Below, piece by piece: positions 1-10,607 of a stretch of DNA of 64,000 nucleotides; position 1 is the first letter of the stretch, and every line of letters begins with the position of its first letter. A model generated the notes under the pieces. It made no database searches. It was not told where the DNA came from and was given only the letters and a program-made list of their open reading frames with translations. The DNA is from Dechloromonas sp. TW-R-39-2. Its GTDB lineage: Bacteria > Pseudomonadota > Gammaproteobacteria > Burkholderiales > Rhodocyclaceae. The DNA lies in the NCBI RefSeq assembly GCF_016864195.1, contig NZ_CP045202.1:1333001-1397000 (forward strand), read 5' to 3'. A program made the position numbers and the translations under genes.

Positions 1-987
<987 letters not shown>

Positions 988-1052
988 TGTTTTTCCCCCT
1001 TTCGGAAATTGTTTGGCGCGCCGATGTTAGTTTCAAGCGGGGTTGGCGGGCT

Positions 1053-1066
1053 TTGATGCCTGCTAA
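1053..1066 (-). promoter_or_regulatory. Weak candidate FNR/Dnr-type half site upstream of norC
   Basis: Read on the minus strand the 14 bases are TTAGCAGGCATCAA. The right half matches the ATCAA arm of the FNR/Dnr consensus TTGAT-N4-ATCAA; the left arm TTAGC is poor. It lies 66 bp upstream of the norC ATG. nor operons are commonly under NnrR/Dnr control, which is the only support beyond the half match. Confidence 0.25.
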
Positions 1067-1180
1067 AAAACCTCGATTGCCGAAGAATATATATCCCGGT
1101 CGAATTGGCTGGGATGGTGGTGTGGCGGTCATTTTGCCGAGGGGCGGTATACTGCGCCCTCCTCAAGTTGAAAGCATTCC

Positions 1181-2548
1181 ATGGCCGCACCAGCCGATAC
1201 CGCCAGCATGGCGCTTTTTTGTGATTTCGAGAATGTCGCACTCGGTGTGCGCGATGCTCAGTATGAAAAATTCGACATCAAGCCTGTGCTTGAACGTCTG
1301 CTCGCCAAAGGCAGTATCGTCGTCAAGAAGGCCTACTGCGACTGGGATCGCTACAAGGCCTTCAAGTCGGCCATGCACGAAGCCAACTTCGAGCTGATTG
1401 AAATTCCGCATGTCCGCCAGTCGGGCAAGAATTCGGCAGATATCCGCCTCGTCGTCGATGCACTCGATCTTTGCTATACCAAATCACACGTCGATACCTT
1501 CGTGATCATTTCCGGCGATTCCGACTTCTCGCCGCTGGTTTCCAAATTGCGCGAAAACGCCAAGCGGGTTATCGGTGTGGGCGTCAAGCAGTCATGTTCC
1601 GACCTGCTGATCGCCAATTGCGACGAGTTCATTTATTACGACGATCTGGTCCGCGATCGTCCGGCCTCGCGCCGCGAAAATCGTGAGCCCTCGCCGCGCC
1701 GTACGCCGGAAGAGGAAAATGGTCGGCGCGAGAAGCTTGAGGCGCGCAAGAACAAGGCGATCGAGCTGGCGACGACAACGTTTGCCGATTTGTTCGCCGA
1801 TCGTGGCGATACCGAGCGGATCTGGGCATCGGTGCTCAAGGAAGTGATCAAGCGCCGCAATCCGGGCTTCAATGAAAATTATTATGGCTTCCGCAGTTTT
1901 GGCAATCTGCTTGAAGAGGCCGCTAATCGCGGTTTGCTGGGTTTCGGTCGCGATGACAAGTCCGGTGCTTACGTGACACGGGCGCAGCCTCGGCCGGTCG
2001 TTGTCGAGAACGAAGCGGCCAAGCCGGAGTCTGCACTTGAGGTTGCTGCGGTCGACGTGCTTGTCGAGCCCAAAATGGAGCCAGCGGCCGAGTCGGGAAC
2101 GAGCGGCAATGCGCGTCGTCGCGGTGGTCGTCGGACCCGCAAGGATGGCGATACCCGTGCAGCCCGTCCGCTTGATCCCGTTGCTCCTGTGTCTCCTGTC
2201 GTCGAGCCGGTACTTCAGCCAGAGGCGGCGCCGGCTGCGGCCGAAGAAGTGCCTCCAGCGGCATCGCGCCGTCGTGGTGGACGCCGCAACGGTAAAAAAG
2301 AGCCTGAAAGCAGGTTGACCGCAACAGACTCGGCATCACCCGCTGAATCGCCAGTCGTTGCTGTTGCCCCTGTTGAAGAGACCGTACCGGCCAAAGCCCC
2401 GGCACGACGCGGGGTGCGTCGTTCCCGCAAGCCGGCGGGAGAAGAAAGCGCGCCGGTTCAGGAAGTGGCTGCGGCGGTTGTCGAGGTTGTTGCCCCCAAA
2501 CCCAAGCGCGCACCGCGGGCCCGCAAGCCGAAGGCGGTCAGCGAGTAA
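1181..2548 (+). CDS. NYN-domain (LabA/DUF88) protein with OST-HTH domain and basic C-terminal tail
   Basis: Predicted RNA-binding or RNA-cleaving protein, 455 aa. The NYN (PIN-like) domain covers about residues 10-155, with candidate catalytic acids Asp15, Asp87, Asp113 and Asp115 in CDFENV, SADIRL and ISGDSDF. An OST-HTH/LOTUS-like winged helix, usually an RNA-binding module, follows at about 195-270. The last 170 residues are Ala/Pro/Glu-rich and low complexity, with repeated basic patches (RRRGGRRTRK, SRRRGGRRNGKK, ARRGVRRSRK, RAPRARK). The start used is ATG 1181; ATG 1208, just before the conserved fold, is an alternative. It stands alone between norCB and a convergent gene. The substrate is unknown. 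Confidence 0.85.
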   Translation: MAAPADTASMALFCDFENVALGVRDAQYEKFDIKPVLERLLAKGSIVVKKAYCDWDRYKAFKSAMHEANFELIEIPHVRQSGKNSADIRLVVDALDLCYTKSHVDTFVIISGDSDFSPLVSKLRENAKRVIGVGVKQSCSDLLIANCDEFIYYDDLVRDRPASRRENREPSPRRTPEEENGRREKLEARKNKAIELATTTFADLFADRGDTERIWASVLKEVIKRRNPGFNENYYGFRSFGNLLEEAANRGLLGFGRDDKSGAYVTRAQPRPVVVENEAAKPESALEVAAVDVLVEPKMEPAAESGTSGNARRRGGRRTRKDGDTRAARPLDPVAPVSPVVEPVLQPEAAPAAAEEVPPAASRRRGGRRNGKKEPESRLTATDSASPAESPVVAVAPVEETVPAKAPARRGVRRSRKPAGEESAPVQEVAAAVVEVVAPKPKRAPRARKPKAVSE

Positions 2549-2556
2549 CAAGGCTT

Positions 2557-2584
2557 CCGGGGCGGCATCGATTGCCGTCCCCGG
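2557..2584. terminator. GC-rich hairpin between convergent genes
   Basis: An 11-bp arm CCGGGGCGGCA pairs with TGCCGTCCCCGG with one bulged base, around a 5-base loop. It fills the gap between the NYN gene and the convergent gene at 2586. There is no U-run, so it is only a probable bidirectional terminator. Confidence 0.4.
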
Positions 2585-2585
2585 A

Positions 2586-3095
2586 TCAGATGACAAGTAA
2601 CAGTTTGGCGCGCAGCGCTTCTGCTTCGCGCTTGCCCTCGCGTGACATGACCAGTGCGTGGTACCACTCGTCGTACAGGGCGCGCAGTCCGGCGTGGCCT
2701 TCTGCCTGTTCTATCCTGCCGAGCAGTGAGCTGTTGCCGAGCGTGCCGACAAAAGCGTTCAGGGTGTTGCTCATGAAATTGCGCGCCTGCTGCAATTTGA
2801 GTGGATCGGTTGCGCCGGAAAGTTCGCGGAAGGCCGTGATTGGCGGCAGGGGCGCGGACAGCTTCTGGCTGGCGCCACTCGAATCCGTCACGCTGGCGGC
2901 CATGATGTAGCCATCTTCTTCGAGCATGCCCAGGGTGTGCTGCAGATCGTCAGATTGCAGCATGTCGCGCAGTTCATCAACCGTACGCTTGCCATCGATC
3001 ATGATCAGGACCCGTCGCTGACGTGGTGTCAGCCCGCCCGTTTTGCTGGTGATTTCTGCCTGCCCCTTCGGGGTCTTGGCGAATGCAACGCCCAT
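2586..3095 (-). CDS. Hypothetical protein, 169 aa, possible winged-helix N-terminus
   Basis: I do not recognise the family. The N-terminal 80 residues (GLTPRQRRVLIMIDGKRTVDELRDML and a following DDLQHTLGMLEEDGYI element) resemble a winged-helix or PatG-like fold seen in bacterial signalling proteins. The C-terminal half is helical and charged. There is no signal peptide or membrane segment. ATG 3095 was chosen because GGAGA lies 7 bp upstream; an upstream in-frame ATG at 3131 has no such site. The gene follows panD on the same strand but is separated from it by a strong terminator, so it is probably transcribed separately. Confidence 0.7.
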   Translation of the reverse strand: MGVAFAKTPKGQAEITSKTGGLTPRQRRVLIMIDGKRTVDELRDMLQSDDLQHTLGMLEEDGYIMAASVTDSSGASQKLSAPLPPITAFRELSGATDPLKLQQARNFMSNTLNAFVGTLGNSSLLGRIEQAEGHAGLRALYDEWYHALVMSREGKREAEALRAKLLLVI

Positions 3096-3136
3096 CGTTT
3101 GTCTCCGGTGGATTTGTAATTGTGCAGGCATTGTAC

Positions 3137-3168
3137 AGAAAAAGAAAAACCCGCCGGAGGGCGGGTTT
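3137..3168 (-). terminator. Rho-independent terminator of panD
   Basis: The perfect 9-bp stem AAACCCGCC/GGCGGGTTT has a 4-base loop. On the minus strand it is followed by TTTTTCTTTTTC. It lies 24 bp after the panD stop. Confidence 0.85.
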
Positions 3169-3191
3169 CTGGGTCAGCGCGGGCCGGAAAA

Positions 3192-3575
3192 TCAGGCGGC
3201 GGCTTGTGTCGGGATCTTGTGACCGCGACGGGTAATGCGATTTTGCGAATCTACGTAAATCAGGTCCGGCTCGTATTTGGCCAGTTCGATTTCGTTGTAC
3301 ACCGCAAAGGTGGCGATGATCAGGATGTCGCCAGGTGCGGCGCGGCGGGCTGCCGAACCGTTGACCGAGATGACGCCTGAACCACGTTCGGCGCGGATCG
3401 CATAGGTCGTGAAACGTTCACCGTTGTTCACGTTCCAGATGTCGATCTGTTCATACTCCTTGATGTTGGCCGCTTCGAGCAGGTCTTCATCGATGGCGCA
3501 GGAACCCTCGTAGTGCAGATCGGCATGGGTGGCCGTTACACGGTGCAGCTTGGATTTCAACATCGTTCTCTGCAT
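3192..3575 (-). CDS. panD: Aspartate 1-decarboxylase
   Basis: Pyruvoyl enzyme that decarboxylates L-aspartate to beta-alanine for pantothenate synthesis. The 127-aa proenzyme matches the usual length. Self-cleavage is expected between Gly24 and Ser25 in HYEGSCAID, where Ser25 becomes the pyruvoyl group. The start [13 protein letters not shown] (ATG 3575) aligns with known PanD; an in-frame ATG four codons upstream is less likely. It lies 90 bp after panC and is the last of the panB-panC-panD group, giving all beta-alanine and pantoate steps in one place. Confidence 0.95.
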   Translation of the reverse strand: MQRTMLKSKLHRVTATHADLHYEGSCAIDEDLLEAANIKEYEQIDIWNVNNGERFTTYAIRAERGSGVISVNGSAARRAAPGDILIIATFAVYNEIELAKYEPDLIYVDSQNRITRRGHKIPTQAAA

Positions 3576-3665
3576 GGTTTCAATCATCCAGAAGGTTGGG
3601 GGAAGCGCATTGTAACGACAAAATCCCTAGTGTCAACGCGCGTAATTATGAGGATTGTCGCTTCG

Positions 3666-4508
<843 letters not shown>

Positions 4509-5327
4509 TTAACCGGCGTAGGTATGTTCCGGGCCGGGGTAGCTGCCATCCTTGATGGCGGTTACAGCGCGGGCGGCAGCATCGGCAATGCTGCTTGCGC
4601 CGTCCATGAAATTGCGGACGAACTTGGCTTTCTTGCCCGGTGGGATGTCGAAAGCATCGTGCAGTACGGTGACCTGGCCGGAAGTTTCCTTGCCGGCGCC
4701 GATGCCGATGGTGATGATGTGCAGGCTGGCCGTCACGGCGGTGGCCAGTGCCGCCGGCACAGCCTCGATGACGATCATTGTTGCGCCGGCTTCCTGCAGT
4801 GCCAGGGCGTCGTCCTTCAAGCGTTGCGCCGCAGCTTCGCCCTTGCCCTGCACCTTGTAGCCGCCCAAGGCGTGCACCGATTGTGGTGTCAGGCCGATGT
4901 GGCCGCAAACCGGAATGCCGCGCTGTACGAGGAATGCCACGGTCGACGCCATTTCGCGGCCGCCTTCCAGCTTGACCATCTGGGCGCCGGCCGCCATCAG
5001 CGTTACGGCGTTGCGGAAGGCTTGTTCCGGCGATTCCTGATAGCTGCCGAAAGGCATGTCGGCGATGATGAAGGCGCGGCTGGAACCGCGTTTGACCGCA
5101 GCCGTGTGATAGGCGATATCGCTGACCGTGACCGGCAACGTCGTGTCGTGCCCTTGAATGACATTGCCCAGCGAGTCGCCGATGAGCAAGGTTTCAACGC
5201 CGGCATCATCGAGCAGACGGGCAAAGCTGGCGTCGTAGCAAGTGAACATGACGACCTTCTCGCCCGCTTGGTACAACTTGGCGAGGTCGGCCTGGGTCAG
5301 GCGGCGGGTAATGGTTTGAGCGGACAT
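4509..5327 (-). CDS. panB: 3-methyl-2-oxobutanoate hydroxymethyltransferase
   Basis: Transfers a hydroxymethyl group from 5,10-methylene-THF to 2-oxoisovalerate, giving ketopantoate, the first committed step to pantothenate. The 272-aa TIM-barrel protein has the family segment [20 protein letters not shown] and ends in the expected short tail. Its ATG directly abuts the stop of the DUF486 gene, so the two are probably translationally coupled. Residues contacting Mg2+ and substrate (Asp in IGDS, the downstream KLEGG and GHIGLTPQ segments) are present. Confidence 0.97.
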   Translation of the reverse strand: MSAQTITRRLTQADLAKLYQAGEKVVMFTCYDASFARLLDDAGVETLLIGDSLGNVIQGHDTTLPVTVSDIAYHTAAVKRGSSRAFIIADMPFGSYQESPEQAFRNAVTLMAAGAQMVKLEGGREMASTVAFLVQRGIPVCGHIGLTPQSVHALGGYKVQGKGEAAAQRLKDDALALQEAGATMIVIEAVPAALATAVTASLHIITIGIGAGKETSGQVTVLHDAFDIPPGKKAKFVRNFMDGASSIADAAARAVTAIKDGSYPGPEHTYAG

Positions 5328-5690
5328 TTATGAACGGAAAACGAAATAGACGGCGCCAAGGATACACAGGGCCGCCCATAAATAGTCAAGCTTGAGCGGT
5401 TGATCCATGTAGAAAACGACAAAAGGGACGAAAACCGCAAGAGTGATCACCTCCTGCAGTATTTTCAGTTGGCCGAGATCAAGCTCGCTGTGGCCGATAC
5501 GGTTGGCCGGTACCTGCAGCAGGTATTCGAACAGTGCGATGCCCCAGGAGGCCAGGGCCGCGATCCACCATGGCTTGTCGTTCAGGTTCTTGAGGTGCGA
5601 GTACCAGGCGAAAGTCATGAAGACATTCGATAGCGCCAGCAGCACCACGGTCTGCCAGAGCACCGGGATGTTGAAACCGAACAGGTTCAC
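5328..5690 (-). CDS. DUF486 / DMT-like small membrane protein
   Basis: A 120-aa protein with four predicted membrane helices. The sequence (FMTFAWYSHLKNL near residues 24-36, NRIGHSELDLGQLKILQEVITL in the middle) fits the DUF486 family, which resembles small drug/metabolite transporters. The substrate is unknown. It overlaps the folK stop by 4 bp and ends exactly where panB starts, so it is embedded in the folate/pantothenate operon; a role in cofactor or precursor traffic is only a guess. Confidence 0.85.
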   Translation of the reverse strand: MNLFGFNIPVLWQTVVLLALSNVFMTFAWYSHLKNLNDKPWWIAALASWGIALFEYLLQVPANRIGHSELDLGQLKILQEVITLAVFVPFVVFYMDQPLKLDYLWAALCILGAVYFVFRS

Positions 5691-6163
5691 AGCCGGGTAC
5701 AGCCCTGATTGGCGACGGCGGGCAGCCAGGCGGAAATCGGGCCGCGCCGTGGCAGTTGCAGCTTGGGTGCGATTTCGGCCAGCGGTTGAAGGACGAATGC
5801 CCTGAGATGCAGGCGCGGGTGCGGCAGGGTCAGGCGTGGCAGGTCGATTTCGAGGTCGTTGTAGAGCAGGACGTCAAGATCGAGGGTGCGCGGGCCGTTG
5901 CGTTCGGCCCGGATGCGACCGAAGCGTTGTTCGAGGTCGAGCAGTGCATCGAGCAGGGCTTCGGGTGCCAAGGTCGTTTCGAGTGCGGCAACGGCATTGA
6001 TGAAATCAGGCTGTTCGGTAATCCCGACCGGTGCCGTGCGGTACAGCGAGGAACAATGTACGACACGGCTTTCCGGCAGGTTGGCCAGGGCGCCGAAGGC
6101 TGCCCGCACGGTACTGGCCGGGTCGCCAAGATTGGCACCGAGCGCGACGTAGGCCAGGTTCAT
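5687..6163 (-). CDS. folK: 6-hydroxymethyl-7,8-dihydropterin pyrophosphokinase
   Basis: Transfers pyrophosphate from ATP to 6-hydroxymethyl-dihydropterin in folate synthesis. The 158-aa length is typical. The HPPK signature RNGPRTLDLD is at residues 88-97, followed by VLLYND; the Asp pair binds Mg2+. The N-terminal LGANLGDP is also conserved. It overlaps pcnB by 4 bp upstream and DUF486 by 4 bp downstream. The pcnB-folK-pan order is familiar in betaproteobacteria. Confidence 0.96.
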   Translation of the reverse strand: MNLAYVALGANLGDPASTVRAAFGALANLPESRVVHCSSLYRTAPVGITEQPDFINAVAALETTLAPEALLDALLDLEQRFGRIRAERNGPRTLDLDVLLYNDLEIDLPRLTLPHPRLHLRAFVLQPLAEIAPKLQLPRRGPISAWLPAVANQGCTRL

Positions 6164-7503
6164 TCGGTGTTGCCGTGGTCGACGTTGCTGGCGGCCGGTT
6201 TTTTGCGGCGCCGGCGTTTTTTCTTGTCGCCCGGTTGTTCAGGCATCAGCATTTCGGCCCGCTCATCGCCATCGACATTCTGGAAGCGCGTCCACCAGTC
6301 GGCCACTTCGCGGTCGATCTCACCGGATTCGGCGCGCAGTACGAGAAAGTCGTAACCGGCGCGGAAACGTGGCTGTTCGAGCAGGGCGTAAGGGCGCTTG
6401 CCGGCACGTTGTTCGAAGCGCGGCTGCAGGGCCCAGATATCCTTGATGTCGCCGGCGATACGGCGGGTGATCGCCAGTTTTTCGCCCTGCACGCTGAGCA
6501 CGTCGTCCATCGCTTCGTAGAGCGCCGGGGTTTTCGGTGCGCCCTTGGCCTTGATCTTTTCCCAGTTGGCCAATACTTCGTGCCAGAGCAGGGTGGCGAA
6601 CAGGAAGCTGGGCGAAATTCCCTTGTTCTTGCGCACGCGGTCGTCAGTGTTGGCCAGCGAAAGCATGACGAACTTTTCGCCCATCGGTTGTTCAAGAATG
6701 ACGTCGAGCAGTGGCAACAGGCCGTGATGCAGGCCTTCGTTACGCAACTGGGTGATGCATTTGACCGAGTGCCCGGAGGTCAGCAGTTTGAGCATTTCGT
6801 CGAACAGGCGGGCCGCCGGTACATTTTCAAGCAGGCCGGCCATTTCGCGGATCGGTTTCCTGGCTTCCGGATCGATCGTGAGTCCGAGTTTTGCCGCGAG
6901 GCGCACGGCGCGCAGCATGCGCACCGGATCTTCGCGGTAGCGGGTGCGCGGTTCGCCGATCATGCGCAGGGTTTTCTGCTTGAGATCGCCGACGCCACGG
7001 TGGTAGTCGATCACTGCTTCGCTGGCCGGGTCGTAATACAGCGCATTGGCTGTGAAGTCGCGGCGCTCGGCATCTTCGGCATGTGAACCGAAAACGTTGT
7101 CGTGCAGCACGCGGCCATGTGCGTCGGTTTTGGTCTTTTCGTCCAGCGTGCCGCGGAAGGTGGTGACCTCCAGCGTCTCCTGGCCCATCATCACATGCAC
7201 GATCTGGAAGCGGCGGCCGATGATGCGGGCGCGGCGGAAATGGCGGCGAACCTCTTCCGGCGTTGCATCGGTGGCGATGTCGAAGTCCTTCGGGTCGGCG
7301 CCGATCAGCAGGTCGCGCACGGCACCGCCGACGACATAAGCCTTGTGGCCGTGCTGCTGCAGGGTTTCGCAGACACGCCGGCTACCCGAACTGATACGGT
7401 CGCGGGTAATGCCGTGGGTGGAAACAGGAATGATGGCGGGCTCGTTGTGGCCTGCCTTGGGTTTTTTGCCGCCAAGGACGCGGGAAATGAATTTGCGGAT
7501 CAC
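6160..7503 (-). CDS. pcnB: Poly(A) polymerase I
   Basis: Adds 3' poly(A) tails to RNA, promoting decay. The 447-aa protein has the class II nucleotidyltransferase core: GGAVRD (59-64) and DFDIATDA (73-80) carrying the catalytic acids, then the RYREDPVRMLRAVRL element. CCA-adding enzymes share this fold, but the N-terminal extension (VLGGKKPK) and the very basic tail KKKRRRRKKP near the C-terminus favour PcnB. It overlaps folK by 4 bp. Confidence 0.92.
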   Translation of the reverse strand: MIRKFISRVLGGKKPKAGHNEPAIIPVSTHGITRDRISSGSRRVCETLQQHGHKAYVVGGAVRDLLIGADPKDFDIATDATPEEVRRHFRRARIIGRRFQIVHVMMGQETLEVTTFRGTLDEKTKTDAHGRVLHDNVFGSHAEDAERRDFTANALYYDPASEAVIDYHRGVGDLKQKTLRMIGEPRTRYREDPVRMLRAVRLAAKLGLTIDPEARKPIREMAGLLENVPAARLFDEMLKLLTSGHSVKCITQLRNEGLHHGLLPLLDVILEQPMGEKFVMLSLANTDDRVRKNKGISPSFLFATLLWHEVLANWEKIKAKGAPKTPALYEAMDDVLSVQGEKLAITRRIAGDIKDIWALQPRFEQRAGKRPYALLEQPRFRAGYDFLVLRAESGEIDREVADWWTRFQNVDGDERAEMLMPEQPGDKKKRRRRKKPAASNVDHGNTE

Positions 7504-7586
7504 GAATTACCGTTCAGTGAGCGCTTGCTGCGCTGCGGAAAAGAAGGAATTCTACCGCAAAGCGATGATTTTCCATTGGATTGGCC

Positions 7587-9110
7587 TCAGTCGAGCCCAA
7601 AGAACTCGCGTATTTTCTTGCCGATTGCGGCACTGCCGGGGACTTTTTGCTGAGTTTCGTTGCGTCCCTGGTGGTAACCCTGTTCGAGTTCCGCAAAGCG
7701 CTGGAGGCGCGCTTCAAGGATGCCGGACAGGCTGTCGGCCAGTGCCGGACGTTGCCGGATGATCTCCTGAAAGCCTTCCTTGTCCAGGCGATAGGCTTCG
7801 ACATTGCTGGTTGCGATGACCGTCGCCCGGCGCGGTGCACCGGTCATCAGGCCGATTTCGCCGAACACGCTGCCCGGGCCGCGTTTTTCGAGCAGGCGAC
7901 GAGGGCCTTCCGGCGGTTGCCACCAGGCTTCGGCTTCGCCATTGACCATGATGTACAGCCAGTGGGCGATGGCGCCCTGGCGGGTCAGGATGTCGCCGGG
8001 TGCGAAAGGGGCGTTGATCAGGTGCTCGGCGAGGTGCTGTTTCTCGTTGTCGTCGAGACGTGCAAACAGTTCGATCGAGTTGATTGCCTGAAGCCGGCGC
8101 TTGAGCTCGCGGTTCTGCACATCTTCGCGGTGTGCGGCGCCTTCCTCGACGAGGTGGATGGTGTGGTCATCCGTGGCGAGGCGAATGCCGTTGCGCTGCA
8201 GCGTGGCCAGAATATGCGTGCGCACGTCGGAGTCGGTCGGATCGTCCAGTTGCGGATTCTGCAGCCAGTAGCGGAGCACGTAGTGCGCGTAGCCGGGACC
8301 GAAATTGAGCAGGACGCAACTCGGTGCGGGCGTGCCGGCGACATTGGGGATGGTCGCGGCCGAAATGTCGGCTTCGATCATCTGCACGATGCGCCCGGGC
8401 GACACGGCGAGGTCGACGTTGAAGTCGATGCTGCGTCGCCAGACCGGATTGGCACTGTGCTTGTCGCAAATCACGTAGTAGCGCCCCTTCATCAACTGGC
8501 TGTTCGGGACGATGGCTTTTTCGCCGCTGCGGGTGAGCAGCGCCGTGTAGCGCCACTGGATGTCGGTCACCTGGCCTGAAAGATCGTCGATCTTGATCCA
8601 GTCGCCGATTTCCAGCGAGTTGTCCATCTGCAGCGCCAGACCGCCGAGCAGGTTGCCCAGCGTATCCTGCATCGATATCGCCAGCACGGCGGTCAGGATG
8701 GCCGAGGTGGCGAACAGGTGCGTCAACTCGACCCCGGCCTGGTTGAGGCGGAAGAAGCCCCAGCCGATGTAGCCGATGATGACCAGGATGTCGGCCAGGA
8801 TGCCGGCGATGTGGATATGGATGCGCGGCAGGGCGACGTTGAACAGGGCCAGGCCGGCAAAACGGATGACGGCCAGGCCTTCGCCGAAGACGGTCATCTG
8901 GCGCAGCCAGCTGGCTGCCGCCGTCATGTTGTGGTCGGCGAGCAGGATGCCGGCCAGCAGATCCCCGCACAGGCAGGCAGCGTAAAAGACACTGGTGTTG
9001 ATCAGCGAACGGCGCAGAGGTTTCAGCGGCTGCCAGATGAACAGCAGCAACAGCGCCAGCACCACGAAACTGAGTGGCGCTTCATGGCTGAGCAAGGGAA
9101 TGCGCAGCAT
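7587..9110 (-). CDS. MscS-family mechanosensitive channel with C-terminal cyclic-nucleotide-binding domain
   Basis: Inner-membrane protein of 507 aa. About five hydrophobic helices fill the first 200 residues. The MscS beta-domain follows (SMQDTLGNLLGGLALQMDN, then GDWIKIDDLSGQVTDIQWRY), and a cNMP-binding/cupin domain lies at about 350-470 (GPGSVFGEIGLMTGAPRRATVIA). This architecture is known from cyclic-nucleotide-gated MscS-like channels. The start was set at ATG 9110, which overlaps the stop of the HAD gene by one base (ATGA); an open frame continues upstream but is antisense-like and lacks protein character. It sits between two housekeeping genes. Confidence 0.88.
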   Translation of the reverse strand: MLRIPLLSHEAPLSFVVLALLLLFIWQPLKPLRRSLINTSVFYAACLCGDLLAGILLADHNMTAAASWLRQMTVFGEGLAVIRFAGLALFNVALPRIHIHIAGILADILVIIGYIGWGFFRLNQAGVELTHLFATSAILTAVLAISMQDTLGNLLGGLALQMDNSLEIGDWIKIDDLSGQVTDIQWRYTALLTRSGEKAIVPNSQLMKGRYYVICDKHSANPVWRRSIDFNVDLAVSPGRIVQMIEADISAATIPNVAGTPAPSCVLLNFGPGYAHYVLRYWLQNPQLDDPTDSDVRTHILATLQRNGIRLATDDHTIHLVEEGAAHREDVQNRELKRRLQAINSIELFARLDDNEKQHLAEHLINAPFAPGDILTRQGAIAHWLYIMVNGEAEAWWQPPEGPRRLLEKRGPGSVFGEIGLMTGAPRRATVIATSNVEAYRLDKEGFQEIIRQRPALADSLSGILEARLQRFAELEQGYHQGRNETQQKVPGSAAIGKKIREFFGLD

Positions 9111-9784
9111 CAGGCGTTGCGCAGGCTGAGCGAAATCCAGTCGTGCGCGTCGGCGTGAGCCTGCAGTTTTTCGTCGGCATCGACCGCGACGGGCGTCTTG
9201 ACCTTGCCCATCAGCGGCAGGTCGTTGTGCGAATCGCTGTAGAAGAAACTGTCCTCGAAGCTGCCCCACCACAGGCCGAGCGATTCGAGCCAGGCTTCGA
9301 CGCGGACGATCTTGCCTTCGCGAAACGACGGCACGCCGCTCGAGGCGCCGGTAAATGCGCCGCTTTGCACGTCGACCGCGGGAATGGTGCCGATCAGGTG
9401 CGGAATGCCGAAAGCGCGGCCAATCGCGCCGGTGACGAAGGTGTTGGTCGCGGTGACGATGGCGCACAGGTCGCCGTTGTCGAGGTGCTGGCGGACGATA
9501 TCGAGCGCCTCGGTGCTGATGATCGGGCGGATGTGCTTTTCCATGTACTCGGCGTGCCAGGCATCGAGCTCGGCGCGGCTGTGGCGGGCGAGCGGGGCGA
9601 GCTGGAAGGCGAGAAATTCATGGATGTCGAGCGTGCCGGCCTTGTATTGCTCGTAGAACTGGACGTTTTTCGCTTCCTGAATTTCGCGGTCGACGACGCC
9701 CTTGCTGATCAAAAACTGCGCCCATTCGAAATCCGAGTCGCCGGAGAGCAGGGTGTTGTCGAGGTCGAAGAGAGCGAGATTCAT
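9110..9784 (-). CDS. HAD-IB family phosphatase (SerB-like)
   Basis: A 224-aa cytoplasmic haloacid-dehalogenase phosphatase. Motif I is FDLDNTLL (Asp7 nucleophile, Asp9), motif II IVTATN, and motif IV FYSDSHNDLPLM. This subfamily includes phosphoserine phosphatase-like enzymes of unsettled substrate and often sits beside hda in betaproteobacteria. It overlaps hda and the channel gene by one base each, so the three are likely translationally coupled. Confidence 0.9.
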   Translation of the reverse strand: MNLALFDLDNTLLSGDSDFEWAQFLISKGVVDREIQEAKNVQFYEQYKAGTLDIHEFLAFQLAPLARHSRAELDAWHAEYMEKHIRPIISTEALDIVRQHLDNGDLCAIVTATNTFVTGAIGRAFGIPHLIGTIPAVDVQSGAFTGASSGVPSFREGKIVRVEAWLESLGLWWGSFEDSFFYSDSHNDLPLMGKVKTPVAVDADEKLQAHADAHDWISLSLRNA

Positions 9785-10434
9785 CAGGCGGTTTCCATGT
9801 TGAGCAGTTCGCGCAGCAGCGGCAGCGTGACCGGGCGTTTTTGTTCGAGGGTGTATTGATCGAGTGCGACGACCAGCATCGACAGCGTACGCATGTCGCG
9901 CGGTGCGTGGCGCAGCAGGTAGTTGATTGCTTCCGGCGAGAGCTTGAGGGCGCGTTCACGAGCCTGGGCGGCGATGGCTTCAGCCTTTTCGGCGTCGGTC
10001 AAGGGTTGCAGGCGGTAGATCAGGCCCGAGCCGAGTCGGGTCCGCAGGTCTTCGCGCAAGGCAAGGTGGGCCGGCGGCTGGATTGCTGCGGTCAACAACT
10101 GTCCACCGGCCAATTTGATCTGGTTGAACAGCGCGAACAAGGCAATCTGGCCGTCGGCATTGAGCAGGTCGACATTGTCGATGGCCAGTTGATCGCTGGC
10201 GGTGACGCCGCTCAGACCGGGATTGAGCCCGGCGTCGATCAGGCTGAAGCCGCTGGCCAGCAGCAGGTGCGAGCGACCGCAGCCGGATTCGCCATAAAGG
10301 CAGAATGAGGTTGCACTCAGCCCACCGGCCAGCCATTCAGTGAATGCCGCAACCGTTTCCACATTGCCGCCGGCGACGAAGTTATCCAGCGTCGGAGGGC
10401 TTTCTGGCAGCAAATCGAGAATCAGCTGGCGCAT
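9784..10434 (-). CDS. hda: DnaA regulatory inactivator Hda
   Basis: DnaA-like AAA+ protein that, with the DNA-loaded beta clamp, stimulates ATP hydrolysis by DnaA and so limits re-initiation. From ATG 10434 it is 216 aa. The clamp-binding motif QLILDL lies at residues 3-8, exactly where Hda carries it, which also decides this start over an upstream in-frame ATG at 10563. A Walker-A-like loop GESGCGRSHL and an arginine-finger region follow. It is first in the long minus-strand operon. Confidence 0.93.
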   Translation of the reverse strand: MRQLILDLLPESPPTLDNFVAGGNVETVAAFTEWLAGGLSATSFCLYGESGCGRSHLLLASGFSLIDAGLNPGLSGVTASDQLAIDNVDLLNADGQIALFALFNQIKLAGGQLLTAAIQPPAHLALREDLRTRLGSGLIYRLQPLTDAEKAEAIAAQARERALKLSPEAINYLLRHAPRDMRTLSMLVVALDQYTLEQKRPVTLPLLRELLNMETA

Positions 10435-10565
10435 CGGAGCATTGGAACGAAACAGGGGATGCGATTTTAGCATTTGTCCTGCACCCGGCCCGGGCTTCTC
10501 AACCCGGAATAAATCGGCGGGCGGGTATGTGCCAGGTGAACAGGTTAGGTTGATCGTTTGCAATA

Positions 10566-10586
10566 TACTGTATAAAGTACTGTATA
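10566..10586 (+). promoter_or_regulatory. Direct repeat TACTGTATA x2 in the SRAP-gene promoter
   Basis: Two exact copies of TACTGTATA (10566-10574 and 10578-10586) are spaced 12 bp start to start. Each resembles one arm of a proteobacterial SOS box (CTGT...), but they are direct, not inverted, so this is not a canonical LexA site. TTGCAA at 10558-10563 could be a -35 element and the second copy overlaps the expected -10, so a protein binding here would control the promoter. Confidence 0.45.
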
Positions 10587-10607
10587 TCGTAATGCGGGAG
10601 GTGCTTC

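Noticed and set aside
10566..10586. Canonical LexA (SOS) box upstream of the SRAP gene
   Set aside because: The two CTGT elements are in direct, not inverted, order, so the CTGT-N8-ACAG pattern is absent.
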